Shown: positions 45,860 through 53,171 of the stretch, piece after piece | Layout: the number at the start of each line of letters is the position of its first letter | Position numbering within the stretch: position 1 is the stretch's first letter | From: Caulobacter hibisci | GTDB lineage: Bacteria; Pseudomonadota; Alphaproteobacteria; Caulobacterales; Caulobacteraceae | Length of the DNA stretch: 64,000 nucleotides | Assembly: GCF_016135805.1 (NCBI RefSeq) | Contig: NZ_JADWOX010000001.1 | Location: forward strand, 434,001 to 498,000 | Direction of reading: 5' to 3' | Made by a program: the position numbers and the translations under genes | Notes under the pieces: model-generated | What the model was told of the DNA's origin: nothing | Databases searched by the model: none | What the model saw: only the letters and a program-made list of their open reading frames with translations

Positions 45860-47518
45860 ATGTCCGCGCCCGAATTGAGACCTGCCTTTCTGGCGGTGGC
45901 CCCGAGCCTCTCGGCGATCCTCGCCGCCTCGGCCGGCGTGCTGCTGCTGGCTTCTGGCGCGACCCCGTCGGAGCCCACCCGCTTCGCCATTCTGCTGGCC
46001 TTCGCGCCGTCGGCGCTGATCGAGATCAGCCACTTCTTCTCGTCGATCCTCGGTCTCGTTTTGGTGCTGTTGGCCTTCGGCCTGCGCTCGCGGCTGGACG
46101 CGGCCTGGTGGGCGACCCTGGTGATGCTGGCCGCCGGCGCCGTGCTGGCCATCTTCAAGGGCCTGAACTGGGAAGAGACGGCGACGCTGAGCGTCTTCTT
46201 CCTGGCCATCGTGCCGTTCCACGAGGCCTTCCCGCGCAAGGCGGCCCTGTCGCGGATGGAGATCACCCCCGGCTGGCTGCTGTCGGCGGCCGCGGCCATC
46301 GGCGGGGCGGCCTTCCTGGGTTGGTGGATGTTCCACCACACCGAATATGCCGACCGCTCGTGGATGCGGATCATGGGCGACCAGGACGCCGCCCGGGCCA
46401 TCCGCTCGTCGATCGCCGCGGCGGTGGTGCTGATGGGCATCGGCCTGTGGCGGCTGATCGCCACCCCGGCCACGCCGCCGGTCGTCGACGACACCGATCC
46501 CGACTTCGACCGCGTGCGGGCGATCCTGGCCAAGGCCGAGGCGTCCGAGCCGTCGTCGAGCCTGGCCCTGCTGGGCGACAAGCGCTTCCTGTTCTCGGCC
46601 TCGGGCGAGAGCTTCCTGATGTTCGGCGTGCGCCGCCGCTCGTGGATCGCCATGGGACCGCCCGTGGGTCGCCACGACGAGCGGATGGAGCTGTTCTGGC
46701 GCTTCCGCGAGCTGGCCGACGCCCATGCGGCGCGGGCCGGCTTCTACGCCCTGGGTCCCGAGGACCTGCCCGACACCGTCGATCTGGGCCTGGCGATCCA
46801 GAAGACCGGCGAGAGCGCCGCGGTGCCGCTGGAGAGCTTCTCGCTCGCCGGCCGCCGTCGCGAGGTGCTGCGCCGCAACTGGCGCAAGGCCGGCGAGGGC
46901 GGGGCCAGCTTCGAAGTGCTGCCGGCCGGCGCGTCCATGACGGTGATGGCCGAGCTGCGGGTGATCTCCGACGCCTGGCTGGGCCACCACTCCGGCGGCG
47001 AGAAGAGCTTCTCGATGGGCGGGTTCGATCCGCGCTACGTGGCCGAGTTCCCGGTCGCCCTGGTGCGCTCGGAAGGCCGCATCGTCGCCTTCGCCACCCT
47101 GTGGACCACGCCGCACAAGGCCGCGTTCTCGATGGACCTGATGCGCTACTCCGACGAGGCGCCCAAGAACATCATGGACTACCTGTTCGTCGAGCTCCTG
47201 CAATGGGGCAAGGCGGAGGGCTATACGGCGTTCGAGTTCGGCATGGCCCCGCTGGCGGGCCTGGACGACCGGCCGCTGGCCCCGATCATGTCGCGCGTGG
47301 GCCGCCTGCTCTACGAGCGCGGCGAGGGAATCTACAATTTCCAGGGCGTTCGGCGCTACAAGGACAAGTACGACCCCATGTGGCAACCGCGCTACATTGC
47401 GGCGCCTCGTCGCTGGGCGATCCCTTTTTTGCTGGCCGATATCGGCCTGCTGTCGTCGGGCGGGGTCTCGGGCCTGGCCAAACGGCCGCGACCTAATAGC
47501 GCGGGTCGCCCGTCTTAA
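45860..47518 (+). CDS. MprF-type phosphatidylglycerol lysyltransferase lacking most of the flippase domain
   Basis: 552 residues, shorter than full MprF (about 840-880). Six hydrophobic segments (about 15-190) match only the middle of MprF (FSSILGLVLVLLAFGLRSRLDAAWW, LAIFKGLNWEE), then comes the soluble synthase domain of the DUF2156/GNAT-like fold (about 215-530: LFSASGESFLMFGVRRRSWIAMGPPVG, MGGFDPRYVAEFPVALVR, SMDLMRYSDEAPKNIMDYLFVELLQWGK). It would transfer lysine or alanine from tRNA to phosphatidylglycerol. ATG 45860 follows TTG 45857. No AcvB/VirJ hydrolase partner is adjacent. Confidence 0.86.
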   Translation: MSAPELRPAFLAVAPSLSAILAASAGVLLLASGATPSEPTRFAILLAFAPSALIEISHFFSSILGLVLVLLAFGLRSRLDAAWWATLVMLAAGAVLAIFKGLNWEETATLSVFFLAIVPFHEAFPRKAALSRMEITPGWLLSAAAAIGGAAFLGWWMFHHTEYADRSWMRIMGDQDAARAIRSSIAAAVVLMGIGLWRLIATPATPPVVDDTDPDFDRVRAILAKAEASEPSSSLALLGDKRFLFSASGESFLMFGVRRRSWIAMGPPVGRHDERMELFWRFRELADAHAARAGFYALGPEDLPDTVDLGLAIQKTGESAAVPLESFSLAGRRREVLRRNWRKAGEGGASFEVLPAGASMTVMAELRVISDAWLGHHSGGEKSFSMGGFDPRYVAEFPVALVRSEGRIVAFATLWTTPHKAAFSMDLMRYSDEAPKNIMDYLFVELLQWGKAEGYTAFEFGMAPLAGLDDRPLAPIMSRVGRLLYERGEGIYNFQGVRRYKDKYDPMWQPRYIAAPRRWAIPFLLADIGLLSSGGVSGLAKRPRPNSAGRPS

Positions 47519-47705
47519 GGCCCAGCAGATTGAGCGCGTGAGCGGCCAAAAGCAGGGTCGCCACCGCCGTCACCATCATCATCGGGCGCCACGGCGCCAT
47601 GCGCGGACCCTTTGCTGGATTGGAAGGGCGCGCGCCCAGCCAGCCGAACAGCACGGTCAGGGCGATCGTGGTCGCGCCGGCGATCAGGGTCGGGATCATT
47701 TCCAT
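47493..47705 (-). CDS. Small two-helix membrane protein
   Basis: 70 residues with hydrophobic segments at about 5-23 and 42-63 and a basic, proline-rich loop between them (RPSNPAKGPRMAPWRP). ATG 47705 (MEMIPTLIAG) is preferred; TTG 47714 is possible. It converges on and overlaps the 3' end of the MprF-like gene by 26 bases. No family recognised; the hydrophobic pattern and codon use support it. Confidence 0.6.
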   Translation of the reverse strand: MEMIPTLIAGATTIALTVLFGWLGARPSNPAKGPRMAPWRPMMMVTAVATLLLAAHALNLLGLKTGDPRY

Positions 47706-47744
47706 CAGGCGCAAATGACCTGCGACAATCGGCCTGGCAATAGG

Positions 47745-47904
47745 TTAACGTGCATTAACACACGGGAACCAAATCATCTGTACATACCTTGGTAACTGTG
47801 TCTGTTAACCATCCACAAGAACGCTACATCTAGCGTTTTTGGTCGCGTTTACACGCTAGGAATCGGTGACTAGCGTGGGTCCCCAGGTGCGGGGAGAACG
47901 ATTC
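47745..47904 (+). promoter_or_regulatory. Cell-cycle type promoter of podJ
   Basis: A textbook Caulobacter -10 GCTACATC (47823-47830, consensus GCTANAWC) lies 12 bases after TTAACC (47805-47810). The -35 is part of a CtrA half-site TTAACCAT (47805-47812), and an upstream TTAA-N6-TTAA (47745-47758) is one base short of the full CtrA spacing. ATCCACA (47811-47817) resembles a DnaA box. Two GANTC methylation sites (47860-47864, 47900-47904) lie in the leader. The inverted repeats AACGCTA/TAGCGTT (47820-47837) and ACGCTAG/CTAGCGT (47853-47876) share one half-motif. Confidence 0.65.
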
Positions 47905-47906
47905 GC

Positions 47907-50900
47907 ATGACTGCCGCTGCTCCGTGGAGCGTAAAGGGAATTGACCCGAAAGCACGGGAGGTCGCCAAAGACCTCGCGCGTCGCTCGGGCATGACCCTTG
48001 GCGAGTGGCTGAACCGGATGATCATCGAGGGCGACGCCCCCGGTTTTGAAGCCGCCAGCAACGACTCCTTTAACGATACCGGCCGTTCGAACGGCCGCCC
48101 CGTTTACCTTGAAAACGACCGCGTCGAGGCGCCGGCGCGTATAGAAGCGCCCGAGCATCCCGCCGACGAGGTGGGGCGCATGACGATCGCGCTCGACCGC
48201 CTGACCCAGCGCATCGAGGCCGCCGAGGCCCGTTCGGCCAACGCCATCAGCGGCATCGACCAGTCGGTGCGCGGCGCCCTGCAACGCCTGTCGAGCTCCG
48301 AGCGCGAGCAGATCGCCGTCGCCGCCCGCTTCGAGGGCCTGGCCGACGAGATCAAGACCGAGCAGACCCGCAACGCCGAACGCCTGCGCCGCATCGAGAA
48401 CGAGGCCGCCGGTCCGCGCTCGGCCGAGGCCCTGCGCGCGCTGGAAAGCGCCGTCGGCCGCGTCGCCAACCACCTCTATGAAGGCGAGGGCCGCACCCGC
48501 GAGACCCTGGCCGCCCTGGAAGCCAAGGTCGCCGCCAAAGAGGCCGCGCCGGCCCATGCCGCCGGTGTGGCCGAAGAGGTCGTGGCTCGCCTGCAAGAAC
48601 GCCTGGAGGCCGCCGAGGCTCGCACCGCCGAAGCGCTGCAGGCGCTGGGCGGGTCGTTCTCGGCCCTGGACAACCGTCTGTCGGCCGTCGAAGGCGAGGG
48701 CGGCAGCGCCCAGAAGCGTCTCGAGGAACTGGCCGGCGGCCTCTCGGCCAAGATGGAAGCCGCGCGCGCCGAGATGGCCGCCAAGCTGCGCGAGACAGCC
48801 GACGGCCGCTTCGACCGCATGGAGCGCAAGCTGGGCGAGATGACCGCCCACATCCAGGCCGCCGAGCATCGCTCGGCCCAGGCGATCGAGCGCATGGGCC
48901 GCGAGGTCGTCGGCCTGGCCGACGCCTTCAACCGCCGCATCCAGACCTCCGAAGCCCGCCAGGCCAACGCCATCGAGCAGGTCGGCGGCGAAGTGGCCCG
49001 CATCGCCTCGAGCGTCGAGCACAAGCTCAATCGCGCCGACAGCATCCAGGGCCAGGCCCTGGAGAAGCTGGGCGTCGAGATCGCCCGCATCACCGAGAAG
49101 CTGGCCGAGCGCATCAGCGCCTCGGAGCGCCGCAACGCCCAGGCCATCGACGACGTCGGCGAACAGGTCGTGCGCGTCACCGACCGCCTGAACCAGCGCG
49201 CCGAGCGCAGCTCGCAGGAACTGATCGACCGCATCCGCCAGTCCGAGGAGCGCACCGCGCGCATGCTCGACGAGGCCCGCGAGAAGATCGACACCCGCCT
49301 TGCCGACGCCCAGCGTCGCCTCGTCGAGACCCCGGCCGCCCCGGCCCGTCGCTCGGCCGAACCGTCGCCCTTCGACGACGACCGCTTCTCGTTCGGCGGC
49401 GAGGCCGTCAGCGAGGACGTGTTCGAGCAGCCGACCTTCCCGCAGCCGAGCTTCCCGCCGGCCGCCGCGCCGATCGCCCACGCGGCCCTGGCTCCGGCCA
49501 CGACCTATGTGGCCCCGGCCGCTCCCTCGAACGTCTTCGAGGCCGAGTTCCCGGTCGACGAACCGGAAGCCCCGAGCTTCGCCGCCGAGGACTTCGAGGC
49601 CGCCGACGGCTTCGGCGCCGCGCCGTCGGCCCAGGAGTCGGCCTTCGAAGATCGGTCGTTCGATGCGCCAGCGTTCGAAACCCAGTCCTTCGAGGCTCCG
49701 GCCTTCGAAGCCCAATCCTTCGAGACTGACGAGTTCGATCCCGAGCCGCAGGCCCCGGCCGCGCCGAACCGTCCGCTGTCGACCCGTGAAGTCATCGAGC
49801 AGGCCCGCGCCGCCGCCCGCGCCGCGGCCGCCGGCGCCGACGCCAAGACGAAGGCCAAGGCCGACAAGGCGCCCGCCAAGTCGCTGTTCGCAGGCTTCGG
49901 CAAGGCCCTGCCCAAGAAGGCCAAGCGCGGCGCGTCCTCGACCCTGGTGACCATGCTGCTGGTCTCGGCCGGCGCCGCGGCGCTGGGCGTGGGCGCGGCG
50001 GGCTTCTCCATGCTGCCCAAGGACGGCGAAGGTGCTGTCAACGACCGCGTGGCCAAGGCCATCGCCGGCCGCGCCTCCGACGTCGAGATCAAGACCGCCG
50101 AGGTCGATACCACTCCGAGCCAGCCGCGCGTGGCCATCGCCGTCGCCAGCCCGACCGTCCAGCCGGCGGCCCGGGCCGTCGCGGCGACCACGGTCGCGCC
50201 CACCGCCGCCGATCCGGAAAGCGCCGCTGCCGCCGATGGCGAGGCCCTGTTCGCCGACGCCGTCCGTCGCCTGGAAGCCAAGGATCGCGCCGGCATCGCG
50301 CCGCTGCGCAAGGCCGCCAACCTGGGCCTGCCCAAGGCCCAGTTCCTGCTGGCCAAGATGTACGAGATGGGCGAGGGCGGCCAGAAGAAGGACCTCACCG
50401 AGGCCCGTCGCTGGTACGAGCGCGCCGCCCAGTCGGGCGACGCCAGCGCCATGCACAATGTCGGCCTGTTCGCCTCGCGCGGCCAGGGCGGCCCGGAAAA
50501 CTGGACCACGGCCGCCACCTGGTTCCGCAAGGCGGCCGAGGCCGGCCTGGTCGACAGCCAGTTCAACCTGGCCCAGCTCTACGCCAAGGGCCGCGGCGTC
50601 GCGCAGAACCCGGCCGAGGCCTATCGCTGGTACCTGATCGCCGCCCGCTCGGGCGACGCCGACGCCCGCGCCCGGGCCACCGCCCTGCGCGGCCAGCTGA
50701 CCCCGGAAAGCCAGCGCATCGCCGAACGCTCGGCCGAATCCTTCCGCTCGCGCCTGGCCGCCGCGCCGCGCGTGACGCAGACGGCGGCGGTCCCGCCGGC
50801 GGCCGGCATGGTCACCGCCCAACGCGCCCTGTCGCGCCTCGGCTACTATCAGGGCCCCCAGGACGGGGCTGCTTCGCCGGCCCTGCGGATGGCCATCCAG

Positions 50901-50984
50901 GCCTATCAGCGCGACCAGAACCTGGCCGCCTCGGGCGCCCTGGACGGCGACACCCTCGACCGACTGTCGGCCTTCGCGCGATAA
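47907..50984 (+). CDS. podJ: Polar organelle development protein PodJ
   Basis: 1025 residues (C. crescentus PodJ is 974). N-terminal WSVKGIDPKAREVAKDLARRSGMTLGEWLNRMI is diagnostic. Long coiled coil (about 85-480), an acidic proline-rich segment (about 480-640) with near-repeats FETQSFEAPAFEAQSFETDEF, one membrane helix (about 677-700), then periplasmic SEL1 repeats (about 777-917) and a peptidoglycan-binding domain (about 969-1025). PodJ marks the new, flagellar pole, recruits PleC and CpaE and is trimmed during the cell cycle. The extra length sits mainly in the proline-rich part. GGGGAGA precedes the ATG. Confidence 0.95.
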   Translation: MTAAAPWSVKGIDPKAREVAKDLARRSGMTLGEWLNRMIIEGDAPGFEAASNDSFNDTGRSNGRPVYLENDRVEAPARIEAPEHPADEVGRMTIALDRLTQRIEAAEARSANAISGIDQSVRGALQRLSSSEREQIAVAARFEGLADEIKTEQTRNAERLRRIENEAAGPRSAEALRALESAVGRVANHLYEGEGRTRETLAALEAKVAAKEAAPAHAAGVAEEVVARLQERLEAAEARTAEALQALGGSFSALDNRLSAVEGEGGSAQKRLEELAGGLSAKMEAARAEMAAKLRETADGRFDRMERKLGEMTAHIQAAEHRSAQAIERMGREVVGLADAFNRRIQTSEARQANAIEQVGGEVARIASSVEHKLNRADSIQGQALEKLGVEIARITEKLAERISASERRNAQAIDDVGEQVVRVTDRLNQRAERSSQELIDRIRQSEERTARMLDEAREKIDTRLADAQRRLVETPAAPARRSAEPSPFDDDRFSFGGEAVSEDVFEQPTFPQPSFPPAAAPIAHAALAPATTYVAPAAPSNVFEAEFPVDEPEAPSFAAEDFEAADGFGAAPSAQESAFEDRSFDAPAFETQSFEAPAFEAQSFETDEFDPEPQAPAAPNRPLSTREVIEQARAAARAAAAGADAKTKAKADKAPAKSLFAGFGKALPKKAKRGASSTLVTMLLVSAGAAALGVGAAGFSMLPKDGEGAVNDRVAKAIAGRASDVEIKTAEVDTTPSQPRVAIAVASPTVQPAARAVAATTVAPTAADPESAAAADGEALFADAVRRLEAKDRAGIAPLRKAANLGLPKAQFLLAKMYEMGEGGQKKDLTEARRWYERAAQSGDASAMHNVGLFASRGQGGPENWTTAATWFRKAAEAGLVDSQFNLAQLYAKGRGVAQNPAEAYRWYLIAARSGDADARARATALRGQLTPESQRIAERSAESFRSRLAAAPRVTQTAAVPPAAGMVTAQRALSRLGYYQGPQDGAASPALRMAIQAYQRDQNLAASGALDGDTLDRLSAFAR

Positions 50985-51008
50985 GTCGAGCGACATCAAG
51001 CGCTTGAG

Positions 51009-51041
51009 AACGCCCTCGGGACCCGGTCCCGGGGGCGTTTT
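51009..51041 (+). terminator. Terminator after podJ
   Basis: ACGCCC and CGGGACC pair with GGTCCCG and GGGCGT across a tight CG loop, followed by TTTT. It ends 57 bases after the podJ stop. Confidence 0.83.
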
Positions 51042-51237
51042 CGCATGCAGATCGCGCGTGGACGTCGGCGCGCGCCTCGGTAATAGTCATCGTTTCGACG
51101 CAAACGCCCGGCGGGCGAAACAATTGGACGCCGGGCTTGAGCTATCGTTGCTGTGAGTATGCGGTCGGCCGGGACGCTGACGACCGTGGACGGGGCGGGG
51201 GGAAGGTTCTCGGACCTTCCGAAGGAGTGCAGACTTG

Positions 51238-51699
51238 ATGACGGACCACGTGAGCGAACGCGTGCCTGTTCCGCGCACCGTATGGGTGTTCGGCCTGGCG
51301 ACTCTGGTTCCCTTCGTCATCGCCTCGGGCCTGTTCTGCTATGGCCCCGCCGGCCAGCGCGCGCCGGCCCTGGTGGCCCTGCTGGCCTATTCGACCGCCA
51401 TGCTGTCCTATCTGGGCGGCGTGCGCTGCGGGCTCGAGATCGGCCACGTCCAGCCGCGTTGGGCGACCCTGGCGCTGTCGTGGCTGCCGCCGCTGGCCGG
51501 TGTGGCGTTGATGCTCGGGGCCGAGCGCTTCGGCGCGGCCTGGCAGCTTTCCGGCTTCCTGTTCGTGTTCCTGCTGCAATGGCTGTGGGACGTCACCAGC
51601 CATGAGGGCCCTGCCTGGCGGCCCCGCCTGCGCACCCTGCTGACCACCGGCGCGGCCCTGTCGCTGGCCTTTGCGCTTGAGCAGGCGCTGGCGCTGTAG
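51238..51699 (+). CDS. DUF3429-family membrane protein
   Basis: 153 residues with about five hydrophobic segments. The family blocks YSTAMLSYLGGVRCGLEIG and WATLALSWLPPLAGVALML place it in DUF3429, whose function is unknown. AAGGAG (51222-51227) precedes ATG 51238 by 10 bases and an adjacent TTG 51235 by 7; either could start it. Eleven bases separate it from the next gene on the same strand. Confidence 0.82.
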   Translation: MTDHVSERVPVPRTVWVFGLATLVPFVIASGLFCYGPAGQRAPALVALLAYSTAMLSYLGGVRCGLEIGHVQPRWATLALSWLPPLAGVALMLGAERFGAAWQLSGFLFVFLLQWLWDVTSHEGPAWRPRLRTLLTTGAALSLAFALEQALAL

Positions 51700-51709
51700 G
51701 GGGCGTTCG

Positions 51710-52036
51710 ATGATCGCCAGTCTCGAACTTGAGGCTATCGCACCAGATGGTCGACGCTTTCCGCTCACAATCGGCGTGGGAACGCCTTATCTCGACGACG
51801 AGCTAATGACTTGGCGCTGCCCAGTCGAAGTGCGGCCGCTCCATCAGAAATTGATCGACCAGACGGGAAGCGACTCTCTGCAGGCGCTTTGCTTGGCGAT
51901 GCGTCTATCGAAAACGCTTCTCGAGGACTTCGTCGCCAGGGGTGGAAAGCTTCTGATGGATGGCGAGGTCTTTCGCTTCGAGCCCTATTTCGGGGCCTGG
52001 ATGGAGACTGGGGCGTCGGCCCCGCCGAAAGTTTAG
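51710..52036 (+). CDS. Hypothetical protein
   Basis: 108 residues, soluble. Beta-rich N-terminal half (LELEAIAPDGRRFPLTIGVGTPYLDDELMTWRCPVEV), then an amphipathic helix DSLQALCLAMRLSKTLLEDFVARGGKLL and the end FRFEPYFGAWM. The DNA is less G+C-rich than its neighbours. ATG 51710 follows the DUF3429 gene by 10 bases. The family is not one I can name with confidence. Its stop abuts the stop of the convergent lipoprotein gene. Confidence 0.7.
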   Translation: MIASLELEAIAPDGRRFPLTIGVGTPYLDDELMTWRCPVEVRPLHQKLIDQTGSDSLQALCLAMRLSKTLLEDFVARGGKLLMDGEVFRFEPYFGAWMETGASAPPKV

Positions 52037-52384
52037 CTACCGCGTCGCCACCGCCTTCGGATCGCCGCCGGCCAGCGGATCGCTGAGGCAGGACGAGGCG
52101 ACGGCGTGGTTCAGCTTGGCCTTCTTCTTTTCCAGTCGCTGGGTCAGGGCCGTGCCGGCCGCCGCGCCCGCCAAGGGGGCCACGACATTGCCGCCGACCC
52201 CGACCACGGCGCGGACGATGCGGTGATCGTTGTACTGCTCGGCCTCGGCGCGGGCCTTCTGGCATTCGGGGCTGCCATAGGCCGGCTGGGTCTTGTCGAG
52301 CTTGGCGATGGTGTCCTTCGGGGCCGGCGCGGTGGCGCAGGCCGACAGCAGCAGGACGGCGAGGCTCGGGATCGGCGGGCGCAT
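52037..52384 (-). CDS. Small lipoprotein with glycine-rich segment
   Basis: 115 residues. Signal peptide with lipobox LLSAC (Cys 16), a hydrophilic part with YGSPECQKARAEAEQYNDHRIVRAVVG and then a glycine/alanine-rich hydrophobic stretch VGGNVVAPLAGAAAGTAL that resembles a glycine zipper, followed by a lysine-rich segment and a C-terminal cysteine. ATG 52384 gives the signal peptide; an upstream start at 52420 does not. Probably outer-membrane associated; role unknown. Confidence 0.75.
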   Translation of the reverse strand: MRPPIPSLAVLLLSACATAPAPKDTIAKLDKTQPAYGSPECQKARAEAEQYNDHRIVRAVVGVGGNVVAPLAGAAAGTALTQRLEKKKAKLNHAVASSCLSDPLAGGDPKAVATR

Positions 52385-52463
52385 GGGGCGGAGGTCTCCC
52401 GTGTGGATGTCTCCGGGCAAACGCCGCCTGCGGGGCGAGCGATCCTAAGGCGGCGCTTGGCGT

Positions 52464-53171
52464 TCAGTCCGGCAGCAGCGAGCGCGGCCCCACCGCGTGC
52501 ACCCGCTTGCCGCCCAGGGCGCCGGCCAGGGGCGGGGCGGCGAACAGGTTGGAGAAGGCCTGGTCGAGAATGTTGAGACCCCCGGTATAGGCCCCGAAGG
52601 CCGGCAGGATCAGCCGCTGGCCATCGGTGACGAAGCAGCGCTTGCGCACGCTGCCGCGACCACTGGTGACGCGGGCGGCCGGATGCAGGTGGCCGGCCAC
52701 CTCGCCGGGCTGGACGCCGGGCTCGGGCTCGTGGCGCAGAGTGAGGCCGCCGATCGAGAGCTCGTCGATGACCTGGCCGGGGAGGGCGCGCGGGCCGTCG
52801 GCGTCGTGGTTGCCCACCGCCCAGATCAGGTCACGGCCGACGGCCAGCGCCCGCAGGCGGTCGGCGTCATCAGCGGCCAGGCGCTCCTCGGCCGCGCCGT
52901 CGTGGAAGCTGTCGCCCAGGAAGATCAGGGTGGCCGGCGTCAGGGCCGCGACCTCGGCCTCGAGGCGGGTCAGGGTCTCGCGGGTGTCGTAGGGCGGCAG
53001 CATCTGGCCGAACCGCGCGGCGTAGGACGAGCCCTTCTCGAAGTGCAGGTCGGCGACCACCAGGGCGCGCTCGGCCTCCAGCCACAGGGCGCCGGAGCCG
53101 CGCAGCAGCACCAGCCGCTCGGACACCATGACCGTCAGGCCGCCGCAGTCGCTGAGCTGGAACCTCGTCAT
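52464..53171 (-). CDS. pdeM: Ligase-associated DNA damage response endonuclease PdeM
   Basis: 235-residue calcineurin-like metallophosphoesterase. Metal motifs: LVVADLHFEKG (D-x-H), LGDSFHDG (GDxxHD), VGNHD (GNHD) and VAGHLHPAARV (GHxH). This set is that of PdeM, found beside an Lhr-type helicase, a ligase and an exonuclease in DNA-repair loci. Its ATG shares one base with the helicase stop. The ligase and exonuclease partners are not in this window. Confidence 0.88.
   Translation of the reverse strand: MTRFQLSDCGGLTVMVSERLVLLRGSGALWLEAERALVVADLHFEKGSSYAARFGQMLPPYDTRETLTRLEAEVAALTPATLIFLGDSFHDGAAEERLAADDADRLRALAVGRDLIWAVGNHDADGPRALPGQVIDELSIGGLTLRHEPEPGVQPGEVAGHLHPAARVTSGRGSVRKRCFVTDGQRLILPAFGAYTGGLNILDQAFSNLFAAPPLAGALGGKRVHAVGPRSLLPD

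Noticed and set aside
47820-47840. AACGCTA-CATC-TAGCGTT with T-run as a terminator
   Set aside because: The stem overlaps the podJ -10 (GCTACATC) and is only 7 bp, so it is more likely part of the promoter region. No upstream transcript clearly needs it.
47856-50999. A 1047-residue open frame antisense to podJ
   Set aside because: Product of G+C-rich third positions on the opposite strand. It is Gly/Arg-rich without any fold, while the plus-strand product is clearly PodJ.
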